The position numbers and the translations under genes were made by a program. Shown here one piece after another: positions 45,795-55,544 of a stretch of 64,000 nt of DNA; position 1 is the first letter of the stretch; each line of letters begins with the position of its first letter. The notes beneath the pieces are model-generated. The model saw only the letters and a program-made list of their open reading frames with translations. It did not search any database and was not told where the DNA came from. This stretch comes from Muribaculaceae bacterium (lineage in GTDB: Bacteria; Bacteroidota; Bacteroidia; Bacteroidales; Muribaculaceae). The stretch is taken from contig JAFTRI010000037.1 in the NCBI GenBank assembly GCA_017462345.1, forward strand, positions 1 to 64,000. The letters are read 5' to 3'.

Positions 45795-46841
45795 ATGGAT
45801 AGACACATCATAAACGACAATGCCACCCTGCTTGAGGCGTTAGGCAGGCTAAATTCCCTATCGGGAGAAGTCATGACCCTGCTTGCCGTCAACGACAACG
45901 GTGTCATGACCGGAACGATTACCGACGGGGACATCCGCCGCAACCTGCTCAACGGTGCGACCCTGGGCTCTCCGGTAAGCAATGCCATGAACCGCAGGTT
46001 CAAGTATCTGCAAGGTGACACTGTCGATGTTTTCCACATGCGCCAATGCCGGCAGAAAGGGATTACATTATTACCACATCTTGACAGCCAGGGACGTGTA
46101 AAGCATGTCTATGACCTTACCATGACCCGCACCGTGCTTCCTGTAAGCGCAATCCTCATGGCCGGAGGAAAAGGGGAGCGATTACGTCCTTTAACCGATT
46201 CCACGCCCAAGCCGCTTCTCGAAATAGCAGGGAAAGCCATTATCGACTACAACATTGAGGCACTTGCCGCTGCCGGAATTGACGACATAACAGTAACCAC
46301 CCGCTACCTCGCCGAACAGATCCATGCCCACTTCTCCACTCCTGTAGCAGGAATACAGGTAAAGTGTGTAAAAGAAGACATCCCTATGGGAACCATCGGT
46401 GCAGCCTCTCTTGTTCCAAGGGGAAGAGGAGATGCCACAATTGTGATGAATTCGGATCTTCTGACAACCATTTCATTTGAGGACATGTACCTGAAACACA
46501 TCGACGAGAATGCCGACATTACAATCGCTGCAATTCCCTACGTTGTTTCAGTCCCGTATGCCATCCTTGCTACAGACGGGAATCAGGTCTCGGCCATTGA
46601 GGAAAAACCGTCATACTCCTACTACGCCAATGCAGGCATATATATTATATCCAACGAACTGCTCGACAACCTGTCTCCAACCGGACGCACTGATGCCACT
46701 GACCTTGTGGCTCAGGCCATAAACTCAGGAAAACGCGTAATATATTTCCCTATAAACGGCACATGGATCGACGTAGGTTCCCCTACCGATTTCAAACAGG
46801 CACAAGACCTCATGCGCCACCATCATGATTTAACAAAATAA
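45795..46841 (+). CDS. CBS-domain nucleotidyltransferase (PtmE-like)
   Basis: The 348-residue protein has an N-terminal pair of CBS motifs (about residues 1-115; [20 protein letters not shown] is the best one) and a C-terminal NTP_transferase domain starting [20 protein letters not shown] (about 119-138). [20 protein letters not shown] and [16 protein letters not shown] follow. This CBS plus nucleotidyltransferase layout is that of Campylobacter PtmE, which makes GDP-glucosamine for the legionaminic acid pathway. It starts 2 nt after neuA. I infer a GDP-amino-sugar forming role. Confidence 0.78.
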   Translation: MDRHIINDNATLLEALGRLNSLSGEVMTLLAVNDNGVMTGTITDGDIRRNLLNGATLGSPVSNAMNRRFKYLQGDTVDVFHMRQCRQKGITLLPHLDSQGRVKHVYDLTMTRTVLPVSAILMAGGKGERLRPLTDSTPKPLLEIAGKAIIDYNIEALAAAGIDDITVTTRYLAEQIHAHFSTPVAGIQVKCVKEDIPMGTIGAASLVPRGRGDATIVMNSDLLTTISFEDMYLKHIDENADITIAAIPYVVSVPYAILATDGNQVSAIEEKPSYSYYANAGIYIISNELLDNLSPTGRTDATDLVAQAINSGKRVIYFPINGTWIDVGSPTDFKQAQDLMRHHHDLTK

Positions 46842-46857
46842 CGTTCTATTCACCCTT

Positions 46858-48054
46858 ATGGCAGATTCCAATTTCATCGATTACGTTAAAATACTGTGCC
46901 GCTCCGGAAAAGGCGGGGCAGGCTCACGGCACTTTTACCGCGCAAAGTATGTTCCCAAAGGCGGCCCCGACGGCGGCGATGGCGGTCGTGGAGGACACGT
47001 GATACTACGCGGCAACAAAAACATGTGGACATTGCTCCCCCTGAAATACCGCCGTCACGTATTTGCCGGTAACGGGCAAAGCGGTTCCGGCGGACGTTCA
47101 TTCGGTAAAGACGGAGAAGATGTCACCATAGAAGTCCCTTGTGGAACAGTGGTATTTGACTCGGAAACGGGCGAATACCTGTGTGAAGTGACTGCCGACG
47201 GCGAAGAGATAAAACTGCTGCGTGGAGGGCGTGGAGGACTGGGAAACTGGCATTTCAAGTCAGCGACCAACCGTACACCCCGATATGCCCAACCGGGAGA
47301 ACCCGCTATCGAGAAGAGCGTTATTCTGGAATTAAAACTGCTCGCCGACGTAGGTCTTGTGGGATTTCCCAATGCGGGAAAATCCACACTGCTATCCTCA
47401 GTATCGGCAGCACGTCCCAAGATCGCCGACTACCCGTTTACCACAATGGAGCCACAACTCGGAATTGTTTCATATCGCGACAACCGGTCATTCGTAATGG
47501 CCGACATTCCCGGGATCATAGAGGGGGCAAGCGAGGGCAAAGGCTTGGGACTACGTTTTCTGCGCCACATCGAACGCAATGCTGTACTGCTGTTCATGGT
47601 GCCTGCCGATGCGGCCGACATCAGGCATGAATATGAAATATTATTGAACGAGCTGACCCGGTTCAATCCCGAACTGGCCGACAAGCACCGGGTGCTTGCG
47701 ATTTCCAAGAGCGACATGCTTGACAACGAACTGATTGCCGAAATTGAACATGAGCTGCCGGCAGAAATTCCCCACATATTCATTTCCTCAGTCACGGGTC
47801 AAGGTATTGCCGGATTAAAGGATATTCTATGGAAAGCCATAACCGATGACAGCAACCGCATCGAGCCGATGACTATAACCCACCGTCCGCTTGACGGGCA
47901 TCATCGTGTGCGCGAAGAAGATGAATTCATCTTTGAGAACGAACCATTACCCAATCCCGTTGATGACGAGGAAGTATGGGATGACGAGGAATGGGACGAA
48001 GACTTTGAATACGACTGGGATGATGATACGGAACCCATCGATTTCAGCAAATAA
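46858..48054 (+). CDS. obgE: Obg-family GTPase
   Basis: Obg/CgtA acts in late 50S ribosome assembly. The 398-residue protein has the Gly-rich Obg fold (about residues 1-158, with [15 protein letters not shown]), the G domain with P-loop [15 protein letters not shown] (near 167), [20 protein letters not shown] (G3) and KSDMLDNEL, and an acidic C-terminal tail rich in Asp, Glu and Trp. It lies 16 nt after the ptmE-like gene and overlaps the next gene, so a housekeeping GTPase is cotranscribed with nonulosonate genes. Confidence 0.95.
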   Translation: MADSNFIDYVKILCRSGKGGAGSRHFYRAKYVPKGGPDGGDGGRGGHVILRGNKNMWTLLPLKYRRHVFAGNGQSGSGGRSFGKDGEDVTIEVPCGTVVFDSETGEYLCEVTADGEEIKLLRGGRGGLGNWHFKSATNRTPRYAQPGEPAIEKSVILELKLLADVGLVGFPNAGKSTLLSSVSAARPKIADYPFTTMEPQLGIVSYRDNRSFVMADIPGIIEGASEGKGLGLRFLRHIERNAVLLFMVPADAADIRHEYEILLNELTRFNPELADKHRVLAISKSDMLDNELIAEIEHELPAEIPHIFISSVTGQGIAGLKDILWKAITDDSNRIEPMTITHRPLDGHHRVREEDEFIFENEPLPNPVDDEEVWDDEEWDEDFEYDWDDDTEPIDFSK

Positions 48055-48820
48055 TCCTCCGGGAATTCTGAAACAAATAGCTCCAGGTATTGTAACATTC
48101 TTTTCCAAACGCGGAGAGGTAAAGGATTCCGACCCCTACTCCTCATTCAATGTGTGTCACTATACCGGAGATATTCCCGAGCATGTCTCACAATGCAGGG
48201 AGCAATTGTGCCGATACCTGAACATCACCCCCGAAAGGCTCATTATCCCCCGACAGACCCATTCGGCAAATGTGGCTGTCATCGACAGGATTCCTGTTGG
48301 CAATACCTCTATCGACAATACCGATGCAATTGTCACCACACTGCCCGATGTCGCTATTGCCATAAATACAGCCGACTGTGTACCCATACTGCTCGCCGAC
48401 ATCACGGCAGGAATAGTCGCCGCAGTCCATTCAGGATGGAAAGGTACTGTGCAATCTATCGTTACAAAGGCAATCAACAAGATGCAGAGCCTTGGAGCCG
48501 AAGCCGGCTCGACACTCGCCATCATGGGCCCGTGCATTTGCGGTAATTGCTTTGAAGTGGGGGACGAAGTAATCGAACGGTTCATAGCTAACGGATTCCT
48601 CTCTGATGACATAATCCTCCGGCACAGGAACAAACCACGCATGCACATAGATTTACCTCAGGCATGCCGCCAGTCTCTCATTCAGGCAGGAATCCCTCAA
48701 GAGAACATTTCAATGCCACTGTCATGTTCACGATGTAACCCGACAGACTATTTCTCGGCACGCCGGCTTGGCATCAGTTCAGGGCGTACACTATCCCTTA
48801 TCCTGCGGCACGGCAATTAA
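48023..48820 (+). CDS. pgeF: Multicopper polyphenol oxidase/purine nucleosidase family (PgeF/YfiH)
   Basis: YfiH/PgeF proteins were shown in E. coli to remove misincorporated L-Ser from peptidoglycan precursors, and relatives act on purine nucleosides. The conserved residues are visible: [36 protein letters not shown] and [16 protein letters not shown]. The start is uncertain: no ATG occurs after the obgE stop, and I chose the ATG at 48023, inside obgE's 3' end, giving 265 residues, a normal length. ATGs at 48020 and farther upstream are in frame but lie deep inside obgE. Its 3' end overlaps the end of the opposing neuB by 30 nt. Confidence 0.85.
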   Translation: MIRNPSISANNPPGILKQIAPGIVTFFSKRGEVKDSDPYSSFNVCHYTGDIPEHVSQCREQLCRYLNITPERLIIPRQTHSANVAVIDRIPVGNTSIDNTDAIVTTLPDVAIAINTADCVPILLADITAGIVAAVHSGWKGTVQSIVTKAINKMQSLGAEAGSTLAIMGPCICGNCFEVGDEVIERFIANGFLSDDIILRHRNKPRMHIDLPQACRQSLIQAGIPQENISMPLSCSRCNPTDYFSARRLGISSGRTLSLILRHGN

Positions 48821-49816
48821 AGAGTCGTAATCAAAGTCCCGCATCGCAACCGTACCTATTACCTCATCCCAGCGCATGGGAGAAATACCGTTACCAGGAC
48901 GCTTTACAGTAATGTTCTCTTCCGTAAAGACTTCCCCTTTCTTTATGTCCCTGGCCGCAACAATACTTTTTCGTGCCACCTCTATATTTGGCCGTTCAGA
49001 ATCACTCACATGCTTTTGTTTTGTTCCAAGAGCCTGTTCTATATTACGTATTGACTTCACCATCTGAGCAAGTTCCCATGGTTCAAGTGAAGCACGGTGA
49101 TCAGGACCGGGCAGATTCTTATCGAGTGTAAAATGCTTCTCAATGACACATGCGCCAAGCGCGACGGCGGCCACAGGCACTTCGATTCCGACAGTATGGT
49201 CACTATAGCCAACCCCTCCACATCCAAGTGCCCGCAAATCATCCATAGCCAAAAGATTCACATCCTTCATTGGAGTCGGATACTGGGTATTGCAATGGAG
49301 CAGTATAATATCTTTCCGGGGAATTCCACCTTTCTCAAGGACATCTACGGCATCGGCAACCTCTCTCATCTCACACATCCCGGTTGACATGATAACACGT
49401 CCGCCATATCCGGCTATCTTGCGCAGATACGGCAGGTTAGTCACCTCTCCCGATGGAATTTTCCAATAATCCATCTTTAAATCAGCAAGTACACCTATCG
49501 AAACGAGGTCAAACGGAGTACTCATAAAGCCTATTCCCTCTTCCCGGCACAGTCCCGCAAGCCCCGCATAATCACTTACCGGCAAATGTATGGCCCGACA
49601 CATTTCAAGTTGGCTTTGCTCTGATCCGGTAGTTTCCTTCTGATATGCAGCCTTAGGGGCTATGGATGAGATAACAAGCTCAGGAACAGCCGTCTGAAAC
49701 TTGACATAGTCAGCCCCTGCCCGTCGTGCTTCAATTACCATCCTACGGGCCATTTCAAGATTCCCGTTGTGATTGACTCCGGCCTCAGCTATAATTATGA
49801 CCCTTCTATTCTCCAT
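48791..49816 (-). CDS. neuB: N-acetylneuraminate/legionaminate synthase
   Basis: NeuB/LegI condenses phosphoenolpyruvate with a mannosamine-type sugar to give a nonulosonic acid. The 341-residue protein has the TIM-barrel signature EAGVNHNGNLEMARRMV at the start, KIPSGEVTNLPYLRK near 120, and GYSDHTVGIEVPVAAVALGA near 205, then a C-terminal SAF (antifreeze-like) domain from about residue 280 (RKSIVAARDIKKGEVFTEEN). It is the last gene of a seven-gene minus-strand operon and overlaps the ATP-grasp gene by 11 nt. Confidence 0.92.
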   Translation of the reverse strand: MENRRVIIIAEAGVNHNGNLEMARRMVIEARRAGADYVKFQTAVPELVISSIAPKAAYQKETTGSEQSQLEMCRAIHLPVSDYAGLAGLCREEGIGFMSTPFDLVSIGVLADLKMDYWKIPSGEVTNLPYLRKIAGYGGRVIMSTGMCEMREVADAVDVLEKGGIPRKDIILLHCNTQYPTPMKDVNLLAMDDLRALGCGGVGYSDHTVGIEVPVAAVALGACVIEKHFTLDKNLPGPDHRASLEPWELAQMVKSIRNIEQALGTKQKHVSDSERPNIEVARKSIVAARDIKKGEVFTEENITVKRPGNGISPMRWDEVIGTVAMRDFDYDSLIAVPQDKG

Positions 49817-50759
49817 CCTTGAATACTATTTCCTGCATATAACGTACAATCTCAGTGCCTGGCTTCCAACTATCACAGGGTTTCAACGGGCGTTGCAAAT
49901 ATTCGTTCAAGATATAAGCCGGGATTGGAGCTCCGGCATGAACCGAGCAGACCGCCCCTCCGCCAAGACGCGGGTTTATCTCCATCAACAACAGACGGTT
50001 CTTTTCAAGATCACGCAGGAACTGCAATGTTATTGCACCCGTCAGCCCGAGACGGGATATAACCTTACGCGAAGTCTCCTCAATTTCCGCATCATGAACA
50101 GTTATCGTATCGGATACCTCTCCTCCCACGACTTCCTTACGCAGGCGCGGCACGGCACATTGTACCACACAGTCCGACGACACATAACAGTCAACCGTAT
50201 ATTCCTTACGGTTGACAATATACTCCTGAATGACATATTCATCCGCCTTAGAGATAACACGACGGAACTCACGCGGCTCAGTTATCACCATTATCCCCTG
50301 TGAAGCCGAGCCATACCGGGGTTTTGCAATAAGAGGGAATACCGGACGCCCGCTTTTATAAGTACGGGGAATACTGATTCCCGTGTACTCGAACAACTGC
50401 GCGGCAACAATCTTGTCAAACATCTTTTCCACTCGCTCATAGCCGCACACGGGAGCCCATATATCGTTATAGATCGAACGATAACGGGCTACTACACCTA
50501 CAGCACCATCGACAAACGGTATCATAATGTCTATACCGTACTTGCCAACCGTTTCATGCAGATGTTCCATCAGCCGCGCATCATTCCAACGCAAGCCTGA
50601 CAACACCTTACCGACTACTGCGACAGGGACGCGTCCATTAAGTTCATAACTGAATATCTTGACATTGCATCCCAGTTCCTTGCCGGCATCAATCAACATA
50701 CGGGCCATCGACACCCGTTTTGCGCCACCAAGAAAAAGAATGTTCACGGTATCCTTCAT
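49806..50759 (-). CDS. ATP-grasp enzyme of unknown reaction
   Basis: The 317-residue protein has an N-terminal Rossmann-like domain (NILFLGGAKRVSMARML at residues 5-21) and an ATP-grasp fold (about 115-300) with IAKPRYGSASQGIMVI, VIQEYIVNRKEYTVDCYV and LLLMEINPRLGGGA as nucleotide- and metal-binding segments. It resembles carbamoyl-phosphate-synthase-like ATP-grasp proteins that often occur in nonulosonate and pseudaminic acid gene clusters. Such enzymes ligate a carboxylate to an amine or alcohol. The substrate here is unknown, perhaps an amino acid on the sugar. The ATG overlaps the legB stop (ATGA). Confidence 0.8.
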   Translation of the reverse strand: MKDTVNILFLGGAKRVSMARMLIDAGKELGCNVKIFSYELNGRVPVAVVGKVLSGLRWNDARLMEHLHETVGKYGIDIMIPFVDGAVGVVARYRSIYNDIWAPVCGYERVEKMFDKIVAAQLFEYTGISIPRTYKSGRPVFPLIAKPRYGSASQGIMVITEPREFRRVISKADEYVIQEYIVNRKEYTVDCYVSSDCVVQCAVPRLRKEVVGGEVSDTITVHDAEIEETSRKVISRLGLTGAITLQFLRDLEKNRLLLMEINPRLGGGAVCSVHAGAPIPAYILNEYLQRPLKPCDSWKPGTEIVRYMQEIVFKDGE

Positions 50760-51742
50760 CGGTTGTATATATTTGATTTGTATTTAGACAGATTTTCTTT
50801 ACAGGTAAACCAGGCGACAGTTTCTTCAAGCCCCTCGGCAAGTGTATACCGCGGCTGCCAGCCAGTCAGTCTCTTGATTTTGGCATTGTCCCCACACAAT
50901 CTGAATACCTCACTACGGGAAGGGCGTAAACGTTCAGGATCAACGACATACTCAACATCGGAATTCATCAGCTCGGCGATAAGGGTCAGTGTATCCGCCA
51001 TAGAAACCTCTGTACCGGTAGCGATATTTATCTCCTGCCCCTCGACACCGACAGCATTGGCCAACGCAAGAAATCCGCGGCATGTATCCTTGACAAAATT
51101 AAAATCACGTGTCGGGCTAAGGTCTCCGACCTTTATTTCCCGCGCTCCACCGGCTATCTGGGTAATAATCGTGGGAATAATGGCACGGGCACTCTGACGG
51201 GGACCGTATGTATTGAACGGACGCGCTATGACAACAGGCAAGTCAAACGCATTAAAGAAACTCATGGCTATGGCATCCGCCCCTATCTTTGTAGCCGAAT
51301 AGGGTGATTGGGGCTGTTTCGGATGCATCTCGTCAATAGGCACATACCGGGCAGTACCATATACCTCCGATGTAGATGTCACGATAATGCGTTCCACTCC
51401 GCAATCACGGGCAGCCTGACACATATTCAGTGTCCCTTTGATATTGGTGTCGACATAGCTGTCGGGGGCAACGTAACTGTAGGGTATGGCGATAAGCGCA
51501 GCAAGGTGGAATACTACCGAACATCCTTGTGTTATGTGGCGGCAGAACGCGGCATCCCGCACGTCCCCACTGACAATTTCAAGCCCCGGATGTTTTATAT
51601 CCTCAAGCCACCCCCAATAGTTGAATGAGTTGTAGACACTCAGAGCCCTCACCTCATATCCTTCCGACAATAACAATTCGGTAAGATGAGAACCGATAAA
51701 ACCGTCAGCTCCGGTCACCAATACTTTCCTGTTATCCATCAT
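50756..51742 (-). CDS. legB: LegB-like NAD-dependent 4,6-dehydratase
   Basis: The 328-residue SDR protein has KVLVTGADGFIGSHLTELLL at the start (NAD-binding GxxGxxG) and the LegB-specific VYNSFNYWGWLEDI after it, followed by the catalytic SEVYG and YSATKIGAD (YxxxK). LegB removes water from GDP-GlcNAc-type substrates in legionaminic acid synthesis. I use the ATG at 51742, which overlaps the previous stop (TGATG); upstream codons are GTG. The partner aminotransferase LegC is not adjacent. Confidence 0.85.
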   Translation of the reverse strand: MMDNRKVLVTGADGFIGSHLTELLLSEGYEVRALSVYNSFNYWGWLEDIKHPGLEIVSGDVRDAAFCRHITQGCSVVFHLAALIAIPYSYVAPDSYVDTNIKGTLNMCQAARDCGVERIIVTSTSEVYGTARYVPIDEMHPKQPQSPYSATKIGADAIAMSFFNAFDLPVVIARPFNTYGPRQSARAIIPTIITQIAGGAREIKVGDLSPTRDFNFVKDTCRGFLALANAVGVEGQEINIATGTEVSMADTLTLIAELMNSDVEYVVDPERLRPSRSEVFRLCGDNAKIKRLTGWQPRYTLAEGLEETVAWFTCKENLSKYKSNIYNR

Positions 51743-52194
51743 CACCACTTTTTCAGATTATATTTTATTACTGTACCGTCATCCTTGGTATAACCCAACA
51801 CCATGGATGAGCCTGACATCGACATGATCGCAAGATCAGTCACCCCATTAGGGATATAAGTTTCAGGGAAAGGCGAATACATATCCGAGCCTTCGGGATG
51901 AGTGTCATCATGATGGGTAAAATCCATACGCAGGACATCACTTCCTATTTGTGCCCATGTCCCCCACCTGTTTTCTGTGTCATGCAACTCGGTTACACGC
52001 TCCATGCAGATTACCGATGTCTGGAATTTCCAGAAAATGTCCCCTCCATAAGCAGAATCAGCATTCCCGTCCACACTTATGTTTTCAAGCTTCCATGTCC
52101 CGAAATATTCACCTATATCACCGTTATTATGAGTACAGGAAACAACCGTCACGGCAACAATTAGAATTGCCATGATGTGATATATCTTTTTCAT
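51742..52194 (-). CDS. Small lipocalin-like lipoprotein of unknown function
   Basis: The 150-residue protein has a type II signal peptide (lipobox VVSC, Cys near residue 20) and a small beta-rich domain starting GTWKLENISVDGNADS, a lipocalin-like opening strand. Conserved-looking aromatic and acidic residues follow, without a catalytic motif. It overlaps wzi by 4 nt and legB by 3 nt, so it is translated within the surface-glycan operon. A role in the envelope is inferred from position. Confidence 0.65.
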   Translation of the reverse strand: MKKIYHIMAILIVAVTVVSCTHNNGDIGEYFGTWKLENISVDGNADSAYGGDIFWKFQTSVICMERVTELHDTENRWGTWAQIGSDVLRMDFTHHDDTHPEGSDMYSPFPETYIPNGVTDLAIMSMSGSSMVLGYTKDDGTVIKYNLKKW

Positions 52195-53726
52195 TTTTTC
52201 CCTAAATTAAAAATGCCATTATACGAAATTGTCACAAGCCCGCCGAAGTTATCACCGAGCATCGAGCCTTTATCCATCGCCACCTGGGCTTTTATCGCCA
52301 ATCCTTGTACTGACGGGACATGATACGTGGCATCCACTGACACCGACGTGTCTTCAAGTGTACGTGTCATCGGCACAAGACTTGTTCCCCATCCTTTACG
52401 GTAGCCGAACATCACACGATAATCAAGCGGGGCGGATATATTTCCGGTCAAGCCCACATGTACACCTCTCACCCTTGTACACACGTATGCCGGATAACCG
52501 TCAAGATTGTATATCGGGGCCCGCATGAACGGCGAACCGATCGACATGCCATAGTTGGCATAGGAATTATAGAACGCATTGTTGTAATAGCTGTCGGCCC
52601 CCGATGCCTGATCGGTAATTGTCGTGCCGGGATTATCCTCCGGATCCCAATGCATCGGACCCGACTGATTGGTAAAATCAAGATATTCTATTACAGCACC
52701 GTTCACGACTCCCCGGTGAGCATTCCTATATTCAAGTCCCCACAATCCGTCAAATCCGTTCAATTTTCCGATACCCGAACCGTCTTCCCACAGCCATTGG
52801 AAATAAGCCTTCAGTTCATCATCATTCTTCAGGCGATAACGGGCCATAAAATCCCAACTTCCCAAGTGATTTCCAAGAACAAAACCCTCTTCACTTGTAT
52901 TTTTAGGAATAAACATCTCAAAAAAATCGCCTAAACCGTCAGGATGTTTATAGCTACTGACCAGCCGGCCGTTACGATAAGAGTCCGTTGTCCCGCCAAA
53001 AATCCCCGCAGCCTGCGCCCCTATCGTTACCGAGAAACGCTCAGACGGTTTTGTCCGGAAATAAGCCTGTTTATATGTGTACCAGCTTCCGGTTGCGATG
53101 TGGTAGTTATAGTAGTTATAATGATTGCGTACATAATCATCATCGGTAAATTTGCCGTATGATATCTCACCGTCAATCTGCACCCACCCATCAGTAAACG
53201 GTATATCCTGAAAATCCCCGAACCCGGCTCTTACCTCCGGAATAGGGCGGGAATTACCGCTCTCGATAAGGTCTCCACTCGACAATTCGGCATTGAGCAT
53301 CTTTGACTGCTGTTCCTTCAAGCCTACAGTCATGAACACCCCACGGTACTTTACCTCACCGTAGAGCTGCTGGAGCCATATATAAGCCGGACGTTCACCA
53401 TGAGTATCGAAACGTCCGGTTATCGGGCTGTATATCGCGTAATCGGTCTCCGAGCCGTAACCTGAGACAAGCCCTACTCCATAACCGTAACTGAACCGTC
53501 GTGACATATCCATCTCCCGCCACGCACCGAGGCGCAACAATGCATTTGCCTTCTGAGTAAGCATCCCGTGGCGATTTGATGCAATATAATATGGTGCAAA
53601 ATCCCCTGATCCGGCATTACCCCATAGTGATGCCTCATAATTTATCGGATATTCGGCTGAGACCTGTAGTGACACACCTGCGGCCACCACCATCAATAAC
53701 ATCCTGACTAATGACAGCTTTTTCAT
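52191..53726 (-). CDS. Capsule assembly Wzi-family outer membrane protein
   Basis: The 511-residue protein has a signal peptide (residues 1-24) and a long alternating beta-strand pattern of a large outer membrane barrel. The opening EASLWGNAGSGDFAPYYIAS and the C-terminal DYRVMFGYRKGWGTSL resemble Wzi-like proteins of Bacteroidetes. E. coli Wzi is an outer membrane lectin that holds capsule on the surface. It is 9 nt after glsB and 4 nt overlapped by the lipoprotein gene, inside the seven-gene operon, which argues that the operon makes and displays a surface glycan. Confidence 0.78.
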   Translation of the reverse strand: MKKLSLVRMLLMVVAAGVSLQVSAEYPINYEASLWGNAGSGDFAPYYIASNRHGMLTQKANALLRLGAWREMDMSRRFSYGYGVGLVSGYGSETDYAIYSPITGRFDTHGERPAYIWLQQLYGEVKYRGVFMTVGLKEQQSKMLNAELSSGDLIESGNSRPIPEVRAGFGDFQDIPFTDGWVQIDGEISYGKFTDDDYVRNHYNYYNYHIATGSWYTYKQAYFRTKPSERFSVTIGAQAAGIFGGTTDSYRNGRLVSSYKHPDGLGDFFEMFIPKNTSEEGFVLGNHLGSWDFMARYRLKNDDELKAYFQWLWEDGSGIGKLNGFDGLWGLEYRNAHRGVVNGAVIEYLDFTNQSGPMHWDPEDNPGTTITDQASGADSYYNNAFYNSYANYGMSIGSPFMRAPIYNLDGYPAYVCTRVRGVHVGLTGNISAPLDYRVMFGYRKGWGTSLVPMTRTLEDTSVSVDATYHVPSVQGLAIKAQVAMDKGSMLGDNFGGLVTISYNGIFNLGKK

Positions 53727-53735
53727 AATGTTTTA

Positions 53736-54677
53736 TCATGACTCCACTTCGGCCTGGTATGTTCCGATGTGGCGTTGTTTCTTTTCTTCAAATATTTCAG
53801 AGATTGCAAAAAATATTCCACTCTCCTCCACGTCACCAAACTCGTCATTAACTGCCGTTCCGAACATCCTCATTGTCGGAGACAGACTCATATAGGCATT
53901 TACAAGCGGAGGTATGTTATAACCGTGTTCGCGTATCGCCTTATTCAGTATTTTATAGTCATCCTTGAATGTCTTCCCTTCAAACATAGCCTCCAAGCCG
54001 TGGATATCCATCCCGGTATCAAGCGGTTTTATCGGCGAGACAAGATTGTCATGATCGGGAAAATGCTTACTCAGGAAAAACAATATCATATTCCGGCACT
54101 CAGCCGAATAGTTGGGATACATTGTCACTTTCCCGAAGAGGTATTTTATCTCTTTATGGATTACAGTGAGAGCACCAAGCCCGTCCCAAAGGTTATCAAG
54201 AGCATACAGGGCCTTAGCCCCCGCTTTCGACGACTGGTATTCAAGCCTCACGAACGAACGGCCCAATTCAAGAGTATAAGGCAGATATTCCGAGAGAAAA
54301 CGCTCCGAGAAATTAAACATGTGGGATGTCGCGATACGCGGACGTCCCTGTTCATCCATCCTTATATCCTTGCCTGTAATGAAACGGTATCCGCCAAGTA
54401 TGAGCCGTGCATCCGGATCCCATACTATCAACTGCCGGCAAGGAGGGTTCATCGTGTCAAACTCATCTATGTCACACGATTTTCCGGTTCCGCCTCCGGC
54501 TGTACGGAACGCGATTTCCCGCAACCTTCCTATTTCCCTCATCACATTCGGTGCATTGAATGCATCGACAATGTAAATGTGGTTATTCCCTTTATTGGTT
54601 ACACGAAGAAACCGGTCGGGTGTCAATTCCGACTCAATCAAAGACAGAGGTATAGGGTCAATAATTTTTTCATCCAT
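53736..54677 (-). CDS. glsB: GNAT-family N-acyltransferase, GlsB-like (glycine lipid / commendamide synthesis)
   Basis: The 313-residue protein belongs to the hemolysin/OlsB-type acyl-ACP N-acyltransferases; YTLELGRSFVRLEYQSSKAG near residue 140 is the characteristic segment. In Bacteroides thetaiotaomicron the GlsB enzyme N-acylates glycine with a 3-hydroxy fatty acid, and a homologous Bacteroides gene makes commendamide. The gene is next to a GlsA-like O-acyltransferase (26 nt gap), which is the expected pair for N,O-diacylglycine lipid. The glycine substrate is inferred from homologous pairs; ornithine or serine are alternatives. A long antisense frame across this gene is not a gene. Confidence 0.75.
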   Translation of the reverse strand: MDEKIIDPIPLSLIESELTPDRFLRVTNKGNNHIYIVDAFNAPNVMREIGRLREIAFRTAGGGTGKSCDIDEFDTMNPPCRQLIVWDPDARLILGGYRFITGKDIRMDEQGRPRIATSHMFNFSERFLSEYLPYTLELGRSFVRLEYQSSKAGAKALYALDNLWDGLGALTVIHKEIKYLFGKVTMYPNYSAECRNMILFFLSKHFPDHDNLVSPIKPLDTGMDIHGLEAMFEGKTFKDDYKILNKAIREHGYNIPPLVNAYMSLSPTMRMFGTAVNDEFGDVEESGIFFAISEIFEEKKQRHIGTYQAEVES

Positions 54678-54703
54678 GGTTTAAAGCAGCAAGGAAACCG
54701 GCT

Positions 54704-55540
54704 CTAACTGTTCTTTAAATTATATACAATGCGTTTTATCCGCTCAGCCTGTCCGGCAGCCCGGCTTCCGGACTCCAGCGACTCCCAAGGCACAGGTTTT
54801 CCGATTTTTATTGCATATCGTTTATTCTCGCTTAAAAAGACCTCACGAGGCAGATAAATCATCTCTATATTGAACTTCAAGCCTATCCTTGTACGGAATT
54901 TTGCAAATTTATAAAAAAACGCCGAATTTTCACCATCAAAATACACCGGAATGACATCCCGATGATATTCCACACACTTATTCACAAACATTTTGCGCCA
55001 TTCCAGATCCTCAATGCGCCCGTCTTTGCCGCGACGTGAGACCAATCCTGCCGGGAAGATTATTATCGGGTCGTCACCGGCAAACGCGGCATCGAGCGTC
55101 ATACTCGACTTCCGGCTTTGCTTCCCATGCTTGTTTATCGGCAGGAAAGTGCCGGAAAGCGGCGTTATCGCCATAAGCAGGTCATTGACAACAAACCCCA
55201 CCTTGCCGCCATATAGTGACGAGACATAATCTATCATGATCATACCGTCCAGCCCACCTAACGGATGGTTGGAGACAAACACCACACGGCGACAATCGCC
55301 CGACGGCAGATTCTCCTTGCCCGACACATCATATTTCACATTCAGGTAACTGATGACACCACGGCAGAAATCCGCATCGGTCTTACCGCTGTTCCTCTCA
55401 AGCATGTCATTCATCCGGTCCTGGCATATCGTGCGTTCGAGCCAACGTATGGCGAACCCCGGTATATACCGATAGTAGCGGGGCACTCTCTGACGCAACA
55501 CCCCGTCAACATCTATCCTGATATCCGATGTGCGGTTCAT
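54704..55540 (-). CDS. glsA: Lysophospholipid acyltransferase family protein, GlsA-like
   Basis: The 278-residue protein is a PlsC-type acyltransferase. The HxxxxD active site reads VFVSNHPLGGLDGMIM near residue 93, and a second conserved block is IIIFPAGLVSRRGKDG near 160. Its partner GlsB is downstream; in Bacteroides GlsA adds the second acyl chain to N-acyl glycine. It is the first gene of a seven-gene operon running to neuB. The ATG at 55540 stands four bases after a TAnnTTTG element, so the transcript may be leaderless. Confidence 0.78.
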   Translation of the reverse strand: MNRTSDIRIDVDGVLRQRVPRYYRYIPGFAIRWLERTICQDRMNDMLERNSGKTDADFCRGVISYLNVKYDVSGKENLPSGDCRRVVFVSNHPLGGLDGMIMIDYVSSLYGGKVGFVVNDLLMAITPLSGTFLPINKHGKQSRKSSMTLDAAFAGDDPIIIFPAGLVSRRGKDGRIEDLEWRKMFVNKCVEYHRDVIPVYFDGENSAFFYKFAKFRTRIGLKFNIEMIYLPREVFLSENKRYAIKIGKPVPWESLESGSRAAGQAERIKRIVYNLKNS

Positions 55541-55544
55541 ATTG

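Noticed and set aside
47891..48020. Upstream extension of the pgeF reading frame deep into obgE
   Set aside because: The extension overlaps obgE's conserved frame, and the family starts near the FSKRGEV region.
53769..54707. 312-residue plus-strand ORF opposite glsB
   Set aside because: Long, but glsB on the minus strand has clear family motifs. The antisense product is basic and lacks any pattern.
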